A stretch of 64,000 nucleotides of DNA. Origin: Epiperipatus broadwayi (taxonomy: Eukaryota; Onychophora; Udeonychophora; Euonychophora; Peripatidae). Below, in pieces: positions 38,701 through 51,439 of the stretch. The DNA is taken from the NCBI GenBank assembly GCA_028023455.1, contig JAQFVV010012404.1, positions 15,985,000 to 16,048,999 of the forward strand. Reading direction: 5' to 3'. Numbering within the stretch: position 1 is the stretch's first letter; every line of letters begins with the position of its first letter. Both the position numbers and the translations under genes were made by a program. The notes below the pieces were generated by a model. That model was not told the DNA's origin. It did no database searches and was given only the letters and a program-made list of their open reading frames with translations.

Positions 38701-40320
38701 TTATTTACTGGAATGTATAGAATTGTGTAATTTTAAAATTGAAAGTCCAAAATATCATAAAGAGAGAAAGAATCATATAATACAGTTTAAAATTAATTCG
38801 GAAATGAATATAAGATTTTAAAAAAGAGAAATCTAAACAAAGTTTTTTTTTTAAAAGTGATAATAAAATTTTAATGTTTTTAAATAATAATTTAGAAAAT
38901 AAATATTGCATATTTATTAAGAAAATAATTCAAGAATGTATAATAAACATATACTTGTGCATGGTATGTTAATAGTTGTAATTATCATCCGAAGTAAGGC
39001 TTGAATGAGAATATTAGGAATAATAAACATCGGATAATGAACAATAAAACCTAATACCGAATGTAGAAGAATGTTTGAATTTGTAGGATTCCATACAACT
39101 AATATAAAACTAGAATTGTATTGTTTTTGTAGAAGTGTTACTACGAATGTAATTTTTGTAAAAATATAATTTTAATAATAGTAGGGATGCAAAGTGTTTT
39201 GTGATAATCCGATAAGAAATACATTTTGTAACAAGCTAACCATAATAAGAAATCCAATAATAATAATACTGTATTTTCTTAAGCATTTAAAAGATAAGAG
39301 TTAACTAGGAAAAATAAATAGAAGTTTGATTTTCATTTTTTTTATAAACTAGTAAACTAAGTGGAGATAGGAGAGTAAGGATATCCAATGTACATAATGT
39401 AAAATATTGTTATTTATTTATGTTATTAATAAACTTTGTTGTAAATTTATTTTAAAGTTTTGTGTCCTCGTTGTTATTTCTCCACAAGGATGCATGAAAT
39501 CACAATACATTTATAATTGAAACAGACATATAGTTTTTGCACAAAAAGGGTAAACATAAAAGTGTTATAATAATTTTGAGAATTTATTGGTATGTTAAAA
39601 TTAAAAGATCATAATTTTATATTATTTATTGGTCATAAGTAGGTTGCCACAATATTACATTAAAATATATGCTAATGTTGCCACACGTATTCTGTTGTCA
39701 GATTATTAAAATACTACCACGTACGTATTTATTTATTTCATTTTAGGAAGAAATAAGATTATATTATACTATTGTTGTTATTATTATTATTTATTATTGT
39801 TAGTTGCTGTGTAATAGATTATGACATAAAATTCCCTTTTCATATTTTACTACCGTAATTTTAAATCAGTTAGAATACAATTTATGAACCTGAGATTTTA
39901 TTTTATTTTATTTTATTTATTTTACTTCATTTTATTTAATTAAGCTAGATTCTTGTTATAAAGAATATAATATATGATTATTATTTTAATCGTAGTGAAT
40001 AGAGCTTAGAAAGTCGTAAGAATACTATGAGTTAGTTATTTGGTATAGTAAAAAGGGAATATAGTGTTCTTATGCCATTGAGATAGTATCGTGTGGATAA
40101 TATCTCAATGTAGTCTATCTCGTTCCCCGTATCGTCACTCCATGTCTCATGAAAATAGTAAATATTTGGTAATTCATTTTAAAAATTGAACCGTATTTGT
40201 ATTTTAAAAATTAGAGCTAGTAATCATTTTAATCAATGCGGAATATTTCATTTATTTATTTGGTAACTGAGCTAGAACCCGGAATATATATGCGTAGTTT
40301 TTAACAGTATAAATTTTTGG
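35760..40320. repeat. Unidentified ~4.5-kb repeat, copy B
   Basis: This is the collinear partner of 6560-11150 in the same orientation (anchors given under copy A). The open frame at 36717-36962 (81 residues) covers the ATGGAAGTACAG anchor, but the matching part of copy A is not open in that frame, so I do not call it a gene. It has no terminal repeats and no recognisable domain. The copy ends near the GC-rich word GCGGCGACATAGCGGCGGGG at 40326. Confidence 0.6.
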
Positions 40321-41155
40321 AGGATGCGGCGACATAGCGGCGGGGGGAGGTTAGAATATATATATATGACTGTTTATTGGGAAATTCCTTGATTGACACT
40401 ATTTTGACAAATAGTACTGGAGTCTTTAGAATAATTAGACTGTCAATCATGATTAACTATATAGTCTGGATAATGAGATGCCATCTCTTATTTGGGAAGA
40501 GTAATGGTAATTTACATAACAAACTTTTGTGCAATATCAGGGCTATCAGAAAGAGGGATCACTTAATCTCACCAGAAAGAATCTATAATGATACCTAGCA
40601 GCTAGTGGTGTTGCCAGAATAATTTTTGCTTCAGCAATGGGGGGCTTCCTTTATGGTCTGTCCGGAAATCATTATACATAAGCCACTAAGACAGCTCTGG
40701 CCATGGTTAGACGTGCCCGTTTTGGGTCATTGATAGTCAAAGAATTAGCTTTCCCATAATGGTCAAAAAGCTAGAGAATGTGTATTATATCCCTACTCAT
40801 GTTTTGTCAAGTAAAGATGCCGAACTGTCAATTTTAGAAAAAGGACAAACTGTTGAAAAGAGTGCGTCTTCCTCAAACTGTCTGAACGCTCATCATAATT
40901 CAAGACAATTTGTTCAATTTTTCACTTTGCATTTGTTCTACTATTTATTCTTTGTATTCATAGGCAATAAAGTTACTTTTGAAAATAAATGGTACTGATT
41001 GTACTGAAATTATTTTGAAAAAAGATATTACCTCTAATATTTTTCCATTCAGTATTTTGAAATCAAATAGAAATTCTCTAAGGCAATAATCTAATAAAAA
41101 ATATTGTCTATTTAGTATTTCAATATAACTGCATAGTCTTTTTTTTTGAGAGCTT
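40321..41155. other. Unassigned, with a dispersed-repeat patch
   Basis: It opens with a short G-rich patch (40326-40350). Around 40690-40740 it shares TCTGGCCATGG and GTCATTGATAG with the window start (145-167). Short open frames at 40377-40598 and 40759-40998 look like decayed repeat rather than exons and match no family I know. Confidence 0.35.
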
Positions 41156-41159
41156 GCAT

Positions 41160-41350
41160 TTTTTAAAGTTATTCAGATTTTCAATTGGATGGACGGTTGG
41201 AGAGTTGGAGTGTGGAGTAGATTGAAACCTGTCCATTAAAGTATGAGGATTGGCTATCTTAATATATATATCTGAGCACTTGTAGCATATACGTGTAGAG
41301 ATGGTAATCTGGACAACTGATGATTGCTGGTTTAGCATATTAAAAATATT
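41160..41350. repeat. Partial copy of the 2.7-kb palindromic repeat
   Basis: GGAGAGTTGGAGTGTGGAGTAGATT-GAAACCTGTCC followed by a GGCTATCTTAATATA block matches GAATTGGAGGTGGAGAAGATT-AAAACCTGTCC and TTCTATCTTAATATA at 2860-2925, including the spacing. The next part, GTGTAGAGATGGTAATCTGGAC, matches GTGAGAGATGATAAACTAGAC. Only the right half of the element is present. Confidence 0.6.
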
Positions 41351-41944
41351 TACAGTGATTTAAATCTTAATCCCCCTCCCCTTCTTCAAGTCTATTTAAG
41401 AGAGATGTATTTTCTTCTCCAATATTTTTTTCCAGTAGCATTTACTTTATTAAAAAATTATTGAAGGAGAAAATACTAGTTTTAGGTTATCAATTAATGA
41501 ATAATCTTTGAGAATGGAGAAAAAGAAAAAATAAATATTTAAAATAGAAGAAAATAAATATTTAAAACAGAAGAAAATAAATATTTAACTCCACATGCAT
41601 TCTAACGACTTAAAAAAAAGAATAAACTTTAAAAAAAGTATTTTACCAGAGTGAAATATCAGTTATATGTACATTTACTAAAAATAACTATTTCCTTAGA
41701 ATTAGATTATTGCTTCTATTTATACTGAAAAGTTTCTGGTCGGTTTCAAAACATGTAATAGGGAAATAAAGCAATTCAATTTTTTTTATTTTTTTTTTAT
41801 TCAAAAGAATTTAAAAACAAGAGTTTGATATTACTAAATCATAATTGTTTTTGACCAAACTCAGAGAGAAATATTCAATCAAGATCATATACACACACAT
41901 ATTAATATATAAATATTATTTAAAATATAAAAAGAATTATATAC

Positions 41945-42052
41945 CTGCCATGAAGCAAGGTTTTTCTTCTCTGCTTACACATCGTTGGTCAGATTCAGAT
42001 AGAGGTAAAAAATCTTTAAGGCCTCCGTCAGCTTTGCTAATTTTCATTTTAC
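41945..42052 (-). CDS. Haem peroxidase, upstream catalytic exon
   Basis: This 108-nt exon, running 42052 down to 41945, lies after acceptor TGTTTTAG and before donor GCAG|GTATAT. After a two-base partial codon it reads KMKISKADGGLKDFLPLS and ends EEKPCFMAG, joining in phase to DRRSNENPG at 17515. That reproduces the family pattern: GxLKxS, then LP, then CFLAGDxRxNExPxL. It starts in phase 1, so another exon with the distal-His (DHD) region must precede it. I found no supportable exon between 42060 and 64000. Its short length and long flanking introns explain why it stands out only by motif and phase. Confidence 0.88.
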
Positions 42053-44465
42053 CTAAAACACATATATATATATATAGTATTTTAAATAATATATTCTTCC
42101 ATTATTATTATTATTATTATTATTAATATAATGCAGCATTTGAAAAGGCTACTGCCGAACAGATCTCTAAAAAACATAATGGAATAGAAGTAATTACTTA
42201 AAAGCTTTTTCAGTTAGCAATTTGAAAGTTTTTTAAAAATAATTTTTTTTCTGTACTGTATTTTTTTTTTCAGAAATAAAAATGTATTAAATAGTATGTG
42301 TGTATATATCATATAAGAACATATGTAATTATTTTTTACAGACAAGTTCACTGGTGTGAATTTCTTTTCAAGTATAAAAAAATTATCGGTTCAAGTACAC
42401 TTTAAACACGATTGTCGCTTTCAAGAATATCAGTAATAAAAAATAAATAAATACAAATTGATTTAGTTTTTTATACGTATGTAAAAAAATTCCAACATTT
42501 GTTTGTTTCAGTATTATTAGGACAATGATTGATTATGATTTTAGAATGCTTATCAATCAAGAATCTATTAATTTTCGTTTAATTATATTCCTCTTCACAA
42601 ATGATCTTATCATTATCTGGTCTGAAAGTATGATATATTTTAATTTCCTAATCAAAAAATACTAAATTATATCCAAAGATAAACAAAACTTTCTTAGATA
42701 TATAAATGGAATATGTCATCTTAGCTTCAAATTATCATATGTCTCTACTATGAATTTCAAAGACAAAAGACATGTGAATAAATAATTTTACAAAAAAAAC
42801 ATTAGCATTAATCCAAAGTAGCTATTCTATTTTTCATATTGTTCAAATATCTATTTAAAATTGTAAGTATTTAAAAGTCTATCTTGAAGTCATATCAATA
42901 TTTAATTAGCAAATGATGTATTCAATATAGAGATATATAGCACAAAACCTCATCTTATTTAATTATTTGTTATTACTATTATATATAAGCTCTTGTGAAA
43001 TCAATTTATATATTTCCTCAACATAAAATTCTTATAACCACATTGTAACTTTTTGGAATTTTTTTCTATATTTTCCTATCATGTTCATAAGAATGCAGTC
43101 TACAGTTACTATAAAATGAATCTGAAATCTTTCAATTTATGATTATCTGGAATAAATGAATTGTAATCTCTATGTCTTCCAATGTCAGTTAGTTTGATAG
43201 CATTCTATAGATATTCAATTCCATCACTATTTATTTTCACTTCCAATTTTTTCTTTTTAGCTGAATCCTTATATTATTTAAAGTTAGTTTTAGAATAACT
43301 CATAAAGTAATTAATTCATTATCCATTTAATCTTTGTGCATCAAAAACAAATTTACAATGCAAAAGACAATGCTATCTTATCAGTATTATAATGATAAAC
43401 TGTGTACAGGGCTCAGGAGAACTATTGCACGTCCATGTGATAAAAATAATTATTTTTACAAAATATAGCAGTCATATCAGAATCTATTCAATGCAATACT
43501 TCAATAATAAAATCAAATAAGACAATAATCAACTTTTTATTTGTCAGCATATTTTTTCTGATATTAATTAATGGATGTTTTATACATTACTTTTGTAGTC
43601 AAGTGATATAATATCTTCAGTATTATTAAAAAAAATCAATACTCAATTTAATTGTTGTATTGTAATATTTAAGTAATTTTTCAATTTACTTAATAAGTTA
43701 TTAAAAATATGCTTTTCATTTCAATAATTTTGTAAGATTTTAGACACAAATTTATTTTTACTTGATTCTAAATTATAGCCATCAATTTTATTTTATGTTA
43801 ATTTTATATCTTATTGTATATTTTTTTAATTTTAATTATCTTTGATTTTGTGAAAATTGTTTGATTTTTTTCCAGTCCATTTCTTAATTTAAGGATATGA
43901 GTGATAATTTTATCATTAAAAGATTGTTGCAAAAATCTTTAATATTACTTTTTTTCTATAATTTGGAAATTAGTCATAACTTCCACATGTAATTATTTAA
44001 AATTATTAATTCTGTTTCTTCTTATCATTTCTTAACTGTTGCTAACTGTTTTTATTTAGTATTTTAATAGATATTTCAATTTAGTATAGTAGTTTCTCTT
44101 CAAATTCAATAATAATTGTATCATTATAAGTAGCAATCTTGAAATTATTTGATTTCTTTGATGATTTTGCACAGTATGCTTTGGTTTTATATTTTTTTCA
44201 ATAAAAAGTTTTAGCAATATTTTTTTTAGTTCTCTGATTATAATAATTTTTTTTGATCACAAGTTAAAGAAGAACTATTATTCTGAGATTTCAGTTTATG
44301 TTTCTATGTGAAATATTGTCTGAAATCAGTTTCAAAATATATGTATTTTTTTCTTTATGACAAAGTTCTCTATGCGATTTAACAGTTACTTGAATATAAT
44401 AAATTATAATGCAAATGCACTTTCTTTATATTATCATTTTCAAGAACATTTCTCAATAAAAGTGA
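42053..44465. other. Upstream intron sequence, nothing recognised
   Basis: Contains an (ATT)n microsatellite at about 42101-42125 and very AT-rich sequence. No exon, repeat family or motif could be supported. Confidence 0.45.
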
Positions 44466-44470
44466 AACTA

Positions 44471-44678
44471 TTAAACAAGGCAAAACTCTTCATACAGTAG
44501 TACCACCCTGTGCCAAACAGCGTAATCAATGGATGCCAGAAGGCTTGTGCATAAAATTTCTATCTAGTGCCTACTCATCCAATATCCCCAGACTAGTTCC
44601 TGGCTTGAGGCCTTTGTCAGTGAGGAGCCTTGGATCTGAGAGCACTGCACCTAGATCTTAAAGTTTTGCCTTGTTTAA
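44471..44678. mobile_element. MITE with 17-bp inverted ends and TA target
   Basis: The element begins TTAAACAAGGCAAAACT and ends AGTTTTGCCTTGTTTAA, a perfect inverted pair. It is flanked by TA on each side, as for Tc1/mariner-type targets. The 208-bp body carries TAATCAATGGATGCCAGAAG, TTGTGCATAAAAT, ATCCAATATCCCCAGACTAG and GTGAGGAGCCTTGGATCTGA, shared with 19018, 59851 and 13372. It encodes nothing. After it (44690-44735) comes the GAGATGGTGATCATGTGATG tail also linked to the other copies. Confidence 0.75.
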
Positions 44679-44739
44679 TAACAATTATGTGTTAGTATAA
44701 GAGAGATGGTGATCATGTGATGTTAAAAGTAAAACTAAA

Positions 44740-45520
44740 TAAATATTAATTTATACTGATTTTTATATGCAAATTAAAACATTTATTACAATGTTGTCAA
44801 GACTTAAATAATAATTAAATTTATAAATATCTTCTTAGGATGTACATTTTGATACTGGTTTTAAACAATATTAGATATACTTTAGAATAATCACTCAATG
44901 CTGCAAAATAGGATGAGATTTTTTAAATAATGCTTAAAATATATATATATATTTCCAAATAAAAATTTTCAAGTATTACAAATAATGAGAAAACTAAAAA
45001 TTTCACAATTAAAACTTGTTATTGAAAATAATAATGAGAATTTAAAACAAAAACTTGCCTTGCAAAAATTAATACAATTAAACAATTTTAATTTACCTGA
45101 TATTATCACAAAGTGAACAAATTGATTAAAAAATATGAAGCTTAAAATATCTGCTATAAATGTGAAAAGTAATAATTAATGAATGCAATACAAAATTAAT
45201 TATTCTAAATTAATAACCTTAAATTAATATTGGCAAATAAACATTTGAAAAAGATAAACCTAAGTTTGTAGAGAAGGCTGAAAATACTTACATCTTGAAG
45301 TTGTGTCTAACTTTAGAGATATTTAACACTAATATAGAAAAGAAGGTATATAAAGCAGTCATCAAAATATTAAGAGTGATTACAAGTAAATCAATTGATA
45401 ATAAAATCATTACTGATAATCATAAATTGCAACATATAATGGAAACAAATCAATTTATAATTAATTTATTAATCAGATAATAATCTCAACAATCATCTAT
45501 TATTCACCTATCACAAAATT
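44740..45520. other. Upstream intron sequence, nothing recognised
   Basis: Very AT-rich, with a TA tract at 44941-44953. A donor-like ATCTTGAAG/TACTTAC arrangement on the minus strand near 45290 has no coding partner and was not called. Confidence 0.4.
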
Positions 45521-46690
45521 TTCAAAATTCTTTGTCTTCTATATCTCATCACTTTGTAATAAGGTACCATGGCATAGGAAGACATTGTCTATTTACACCA
45601 GACACCTCAGCTTTACATGGATTAAAAATGGGCTGGGACTACACTCCATCAGAATTTTTCCATATTCACAAAAGCATTAATACCAAAGCTGCCATTATAA
45701 AGCATTTTCCATCAATAGAATGTGTCATATGCATCGCTCTCACAGACCAGCCACCAACCCCATATCATTGCTAATATGCCAGTTTCAGGGCATTTATCAA
45801 CAAATAAACTTCTCAAGTCCAGGAAAATACATTTACTGGGCATACTCAACTTACTACATACAAATCTTCCTATTGATACTATCCAAATTTTAAACATCAA
45901 TAACAAACAACTACTTAAAAAATTTAAGATTCTAAAAGCAAAGATATTGATTTTCTTCTAAGACTCAATTTATATGCAACCATCTTTCATTTCCTATGAT
46001 ACTTGCAGATTATACACACAAATAAATCCCTTCTACAATCTATGCTACCATGAAGAAGAAATCCAGAACCACATATTTCACACCTTCTCAGACCTGACCT
46101 GCACTTAGAAAATTCTACTGATGACATATGGGCGGAGCACCCCACACTCAATAGATATTTAAAACTTACATTAGATCTGTCAAGTCTGCCATCTGTGTAG
46201 TTAGGTTTACTCTATATGATTTCTAGTGCATGCAGTGCATCTTTTACCTTGGTAATAACACCAGACAATACTCACTATTTTTCTAAAATAAACTCGAACA
46301 ACTTAGAGCCAGGAAGTCAAAACTTGCCCACCTGGACATATAGGCTGCAACATGGTTGCTATTGAAGCACTGGTCTAATCTCTAACCTCCATAGAACTAA
46401 TTAATCAAAACTCCAAATACAATCACATAACTACATATTTCTCAATTTTAATCCTGAGTTTTCTACATGCTCTGGATTCACCACTAACAGACTTCTCACT
46501 TCACAAATGAGTGGGCAACAGTGGCATTTGCCTCACCAGATTCACAATCCTCAGATCCATTCCACCAAGCTGTTGTGCATCTAAATCAAGGGACTTTAAT
46601 CTTTTCAACATTTACTTCATAGATTGGTGCTGTGGCATCTCATATAATGACCATTGCATTCCTCATATATTTATATAGGGGCAATATTTT
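45520..46690 (+). mobile_element. Decayed non-LTR retrotransposon fragments
   Basis: This block is much less AT-rich than its surroundings. On the plus strand near 46030-46160, overlapping frames give NLCYHEEEIQNHIFHT, a Cys/His pattern like the C-terminal knuckle after many LINE reverse transcriptases. From about 46340 an endonuclease-like series appears: a GLISNLH block, then DFNLFNIYFIDW near 46590-46625, resembling the GDFNLPxIDW motif of Jockey/CR1-type APE endonucleases. The order (C-terminus before endonuclease) means two separate fragments in tandem or a rearranged copy. Many stops and frameshifts interrupt it. Confidence 0.5.
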
Positions 46691-46699
46691 GTAAATGCC

Positions 46700-49600
46700 A
46701 ATGTAATAAATACACCTACAATAATTTGCAATATATATATTGTGAATGTTCAAATTGATGATCCAGGTATATATATAAAAAAAAAAAACAATTCAGTACA
46801 ATATAAGTTTAACTAAATAGGATCGATATTATTTTATATAGTTCATATATGAATGCAGTCACCATAGTAACATTATTATATACAGTTCAATGTTTTTATG
46901 TTGTGTATATTTGTTTATAAATTAATTTAAAAAATATTATTATTAAAAAATATAGATATGTGTAAATTATTGATGTTTATCAATAATTTAAAAGGTTATT
47001 ATATCAATTTTGTATTTTGGTTTGTAAATAATAAAAAAATTGTAATCGAATTTGGATTTAATTTTCATGTATCTTTTTCTCCGAACTTACCCCAAAACCG
47101 CACGAAAACCACTATAAGAAAATTGATAGAATTGAGTTTTTTTTGAGTAAAATTGGATGGTCGTCAAGATACGAAAAACATCAGAAAGAGAACATATAAA
47201 AAAAGACGCGACAGAATATAACAGGATCTTCTTCATCATTTTGCTATAGTCAAGGACAGACATATTTTCTGTCTTAACAAATAAAGTTTTTTTTCAATAT
47301 TTTTTTTGTGTGTAAAACCATAAAACATGGAAAAATAGTGGAATTATCTGCCCGTTCAATCATTTAGCGGGCAGTTGCGAAAAGTTTCTGGGGAAAGCGG
47401 CAGCAAAGTAAAAAAAAAAAAACCTATGAGGTAAAGGAAAATGCTTTATAAAAAAAAAAAAAAATGGATTTGCGTAAACATCGTCTCACGAATAAAGGAA
47501 CAGGAACCCACTGGATCAATTCACATCATAAAAGGGATAATCAAAGTGCACTCACCTCTTCGGACGGAAAAAGAAAACTTTTAGTGAAGCCTTATAAAGT
47601 TTGCGATTATTATTTCTGACAAAGAAACTTCTCTTTACACCATAAGAACTGAAGTCAATCAATGGGCCAATAAATAGTGAACGAACAGACTCATATATAT
47701 ATGGTATGATTTTTTTTTTTTATATAAAATGTGCATGTATTAATTTTTTATATGTAGTAAAGGGAATGATTTTTTTTTTATTATCTCTAAAAGTAATATA
47801 ATTTATTAAATGAAGATGATCGGAAAGACTCAAATATACTTATTATTTCATATTCATTTATCCGTTATTATTTTGATAAGCAAATAGATTTTGATACCCT
47901 CCTATTTCACATTTTTTTTGGTATCGGTTATATGTAAATTTTTTTTTTAGTAAAATATCCAAAAGCCTTTCCCATCATTTACTCATTCATTTTTTTTTTT
48001 TGTCGTTATTGTTATCGCAACATATTCAGAGATACACATAGCAATTTGATCATTTTTATTTAGTCAACCAATCTAAAATATAAGGTCATTTCCGATGTAT
48101 TTTATCATTAATATTGCCAATTTTCTTTTCTATAATCTAATAAATTGAGTTAATTTAAATATCAAGACTAGGTTAATTATTTTGTTTTATTTGGATTGTA
48201 TAGGACGGCGTAGCTATTTAAGTAACAAGATTCAAACTCAGCTTGGCAAGCGAATTGGAATATAAGATAAGGTATGTTTTGCTTATTAGTATTTTATTTT
48301 GTTTCCATATGAATTTTATATTTATATTTGCATTCGAATATTATATATACATATTCTCATTTATCTTAGTTAATATTACAAAGTCAATCATTTCATGTTT
48401 GTCTGATTCCGTCATAAAAATCTAAATAGATCGTACTTTATCGTTTGGTTCAGAATAATTCGTATTGGAAATTTTTCTTAAACTCCTATAAAATGAAGAG
48501 AATAAACTTCATTGACCGATTTAATTGAATATTATTTTGATTTGTATAAATATCAATTATAATCATATGTTTCAATTGTTGCCGGTCAATTTTTAATCAA
48601 TTGTTTAAAATTTCAAACAGATTGTATTAACACTCATAGGTGAATAAACATCCAATAGAAACTTGATATGTCTTTTATGTGATGTGGTTGGACATTGTAG
48701 AGTTAGAGATGAGCTAATAGAGTGTTGATATTAAACTCCAGTGAAGTATTCTATTTTAAAACATAAATGAAGCACTAATTAAGCAGCACTTTATTGGAAG
48801 ATATTTATAAATTATTTATAAAATATTTTGTAGCTTCTTAGTAAACCATAGACGTATATTAATTTGTTTAAACATTTAAGTGAGTGCATAAATTTTCAAA
48901 GTGTTTATAAAATTATAATAAAACCAGTTGATGCCCACAGAAAATTATTAATTAGAGATTGAAGTAGAAAGAAATATATATCGCTTATTAACACGAGTGT
49001 TTATCTTTCTATTTAGCGTTTATTAAGATATATATATATATATTTGGGTTCAAGTATTATTTTGTTTTGATATTTAAATAATGTCTATGTGTAAACAAAT
49101 GTTTTGTAAAGTACTATTACAGGTACTTAGAAGCTTATCCATTAAGTTAAAAGGGCAGCATTTTTAAATAATAAGGTAGATTTAAATTACTATAACAGTA
49201 ACAGGCTAATAAAATATATATATTGAAATCTGTTTTAGTTATTAATTGGATTTGATTTTGATTAGATTGCCAATAAAGTAGTTAGCCTAATTCTATATTA
49301 TTGTTTAGGGCAATAGTAGTTGGTTTCACTGCTCTTTGCAATTCATGTTGTAATTGTGATGGATTTGTTGATGTCTGGAGCAGATAGTCTCATTATTCCT
49401 TTATTTCACATATAACTTAAGTAAATTAAACTTTAAGAGAGATTATTTGTGCTTTGTGATGGTTTATTACATAACGGCGACCCGATTGAGCTAGACCAGA
49501 TTAATTTAAATTAGATTTTTAGAATTTTTTATCAGATCAGATTGATCATCCTAACCATCACCTTCATCCATCAATTCAATCAGTTACAAATTGGCACCAA

Positions 49601-50590
49601 CATTTTGGGCCTTCTTTCTTCAATTTAAATGGAATACAGCATTCAACAATTCTGATGGTTACAATATATATATATATAATAGTCATAATCTTATTTGTTA
49701 AGTAGAATGCCTTGAAAACAAAAAAATAATAATACATATGTAATTACCATTATCACTATGCCTTTATAATTTTTTCTGTGTATACATAATCAATCTGTAA
49801 TCCTGAATATTTATGTATATATTTGAGTGCTATTCTATTCTGACAATATCATTTGTATCTTACTGATGTAACTTTGTTTTTACAAAGTAAAGTTTGCTTT
49901 GAAATATAAAAATAACAAAACCTACATTCACATTGATTAATGTAAATAACTATAAATTAAAATCAAATAAGGATAAATTTGTTTCAAAATCCTAAAAGAA
50001 TATAATAATAATAATTTGTTTTTTATAATTATAGATATAAGTGCTACATATTGAGATTGTAAATTAATGCAAATTGTGTGAAGATATTTTAATATTATAT
50101 TTAACATATTTGAAAGAAAAATTAATTAATTATGACATAATATGGGTGTATTTATTAGAGATTTGAAAGAACATGTTTTGGATAAATGAAATTTAAAAAC
50201 GTATATTGAAATAATTAATAAATGGATGAAATTGAAAATTGTTAAAATAATACTGAATATTAAATAGATTGTAAACGTGGCTATGAAATAATGTGATTTC
50301 TAAATTTATTTGTTTAAAGAGTTTGTTAAATTTCTTGGTGTTAAACATATTTTTAGATTAAAAAGAAAAGTGTTAAAAAGTTTATAGATTGGTCATATAA
50401 AAAAAATAAAATATTGAATAATGTTGTAATATAATAATTTGATAAAATTAATAACAATTGATGAAAAGTACAATAAAATGTTGAATTTAAAGTAAAGGGA
50501 TATTAGAAAGACAAAATAAAAAGATTTATGTAGAACAAACTTTTATGAAGAATGGGTATACATCAGCTGTCATAAAAAAAACCTTTAATA
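46700..50590. other. Upstream intron sequence with two small hairpins
   Basis: Mostly featureless. At 47252-47275 GGACAGA pairs with TCTGTCTT over a short loop. At 47348-47374 CTGCCCG pairs perfectly with CGGGCAG over a 13-nt loop, unusually GC-rich for this window. Both sit in a slightly GC-richer stretch (47150-47660) holding minus-strand donor-like GTGAGTGC and GTAAGTTC sites. It could contain a non-coding exon or an element end; I cannot show either. Confidence 0.35.
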
Positions 50591-50599
50591 GTAACAAAA

Positions 50600-51025
50600 T
50601 GAGACACACAAAAAAGCAATTATTGGTACTGTAGTATATCCCATATGTACTAGGAATAGCAGACAGATTTTTAAAAATCTGCAGTCGTTATAACATTAGA
50701 ACAGCTTTTCACAATACTGTGAGGAATTGTAACTTCTATCAAGCCTAAACAGGAATGCTGAAAAACAAAAACTGCATCTATAAAATTCCATATGAATGTG
50801 GATGGAAGTATATTGATGAGACCTGTCACCCTGTTGAACAATGATTGAAAGTATGCAAACTAATGATTAAAAGACAAAAACCAGATATGTCTACAGTAAC
50901 AGACCATGTATATATAATGATCATATCATCAATTGGGAAAATACAAAAATATTGGGTAGGAAGGAAAAGGTGCAAAGAAAAAATTCAAAGAAGTTGTTTA
51001 TATGGTAATGGCAAATAATTCTATA
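50600..51025 (+). pseudogene. Penelope-like element C-terminal fragment (GIY-YIG), lineage 1
   Basis: The plus strand reads PYVLGIADRFLKICSRY and NIRTAFHNTVRN, then after one stop NKNCIYKIPYECGWKYIDET. This is the linker plus GIY-YIG endonuclease of Penelope-like retroelements (PYVxGxSExIxRI, then VYKIPCxCGxxYIGET). The downstream block TVTDHVY with KYWVGRKRCKEKIQRS-like residues matches the helix region of the same domain. The CxCG pair is damaged (first Cys is Tyr) and at least two stops are present. The fragment is dead. Confidence 0.75.
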
Positions 51026-51439
51026 AGTCAACCCAGTGTGGCAAAACACAAAATATGGAAACCTCTAATTAACCTTGCTCTTAAAAAAAGTATTAAAAAA
51101 GTTGAAGGATTCAGGAGGATTTGAACCTCATATATAAACCTCATATATAAATATATGAAATTTCTATTATTTATTTCCTTTGACTGAAGAATCTAAAGTT
51201 GTAAGTTCAATTTTTACACTAATATTGTCACTGGTCACGCCAGCCACATCTGAAAAAGAGTGGAGAATAATACTATTCAAACACTGAATATTTATTAACC
51301 TACATGGTCTATTTGTGTGTTGTTACAAACAAGTTGTTTGTCTTTGAAAATTTCAAATAAAGCTTAAAATTTTTTATACATTTAACATGTAATGGTAGAT
51401 GATGAAAATAGTTCAACATATTATTCCATCTAATATACC

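Larger units (their letters stand above)
17518..41944 (-). other. Peroxidase intron, ~24.4 kb
   Basis: The donor reads GCAG|GTATAT at 41945/41944 and the acceptor TTTATTGTAG ends at 17518. The split codon (G then GT) becomes Gly in the diagnostic CF-AGDRR block. The intron hosts a LINE copy, a fold-back element, an LTR element, a perfect hairpin and repeat copy B. Stretches 17518-18955, 22730-23890 and 28643-29887 contain only AT-rich sequence and short microsatellites. Confidence 0.85.

Noticed and set aside
45295-45480. 61-codon plus-strand frame and a minus-strand donor-like site
   Set aside because: AT-rich composition only; the possible minus-strand exon would be under 40 nt without peroxidase motifs.
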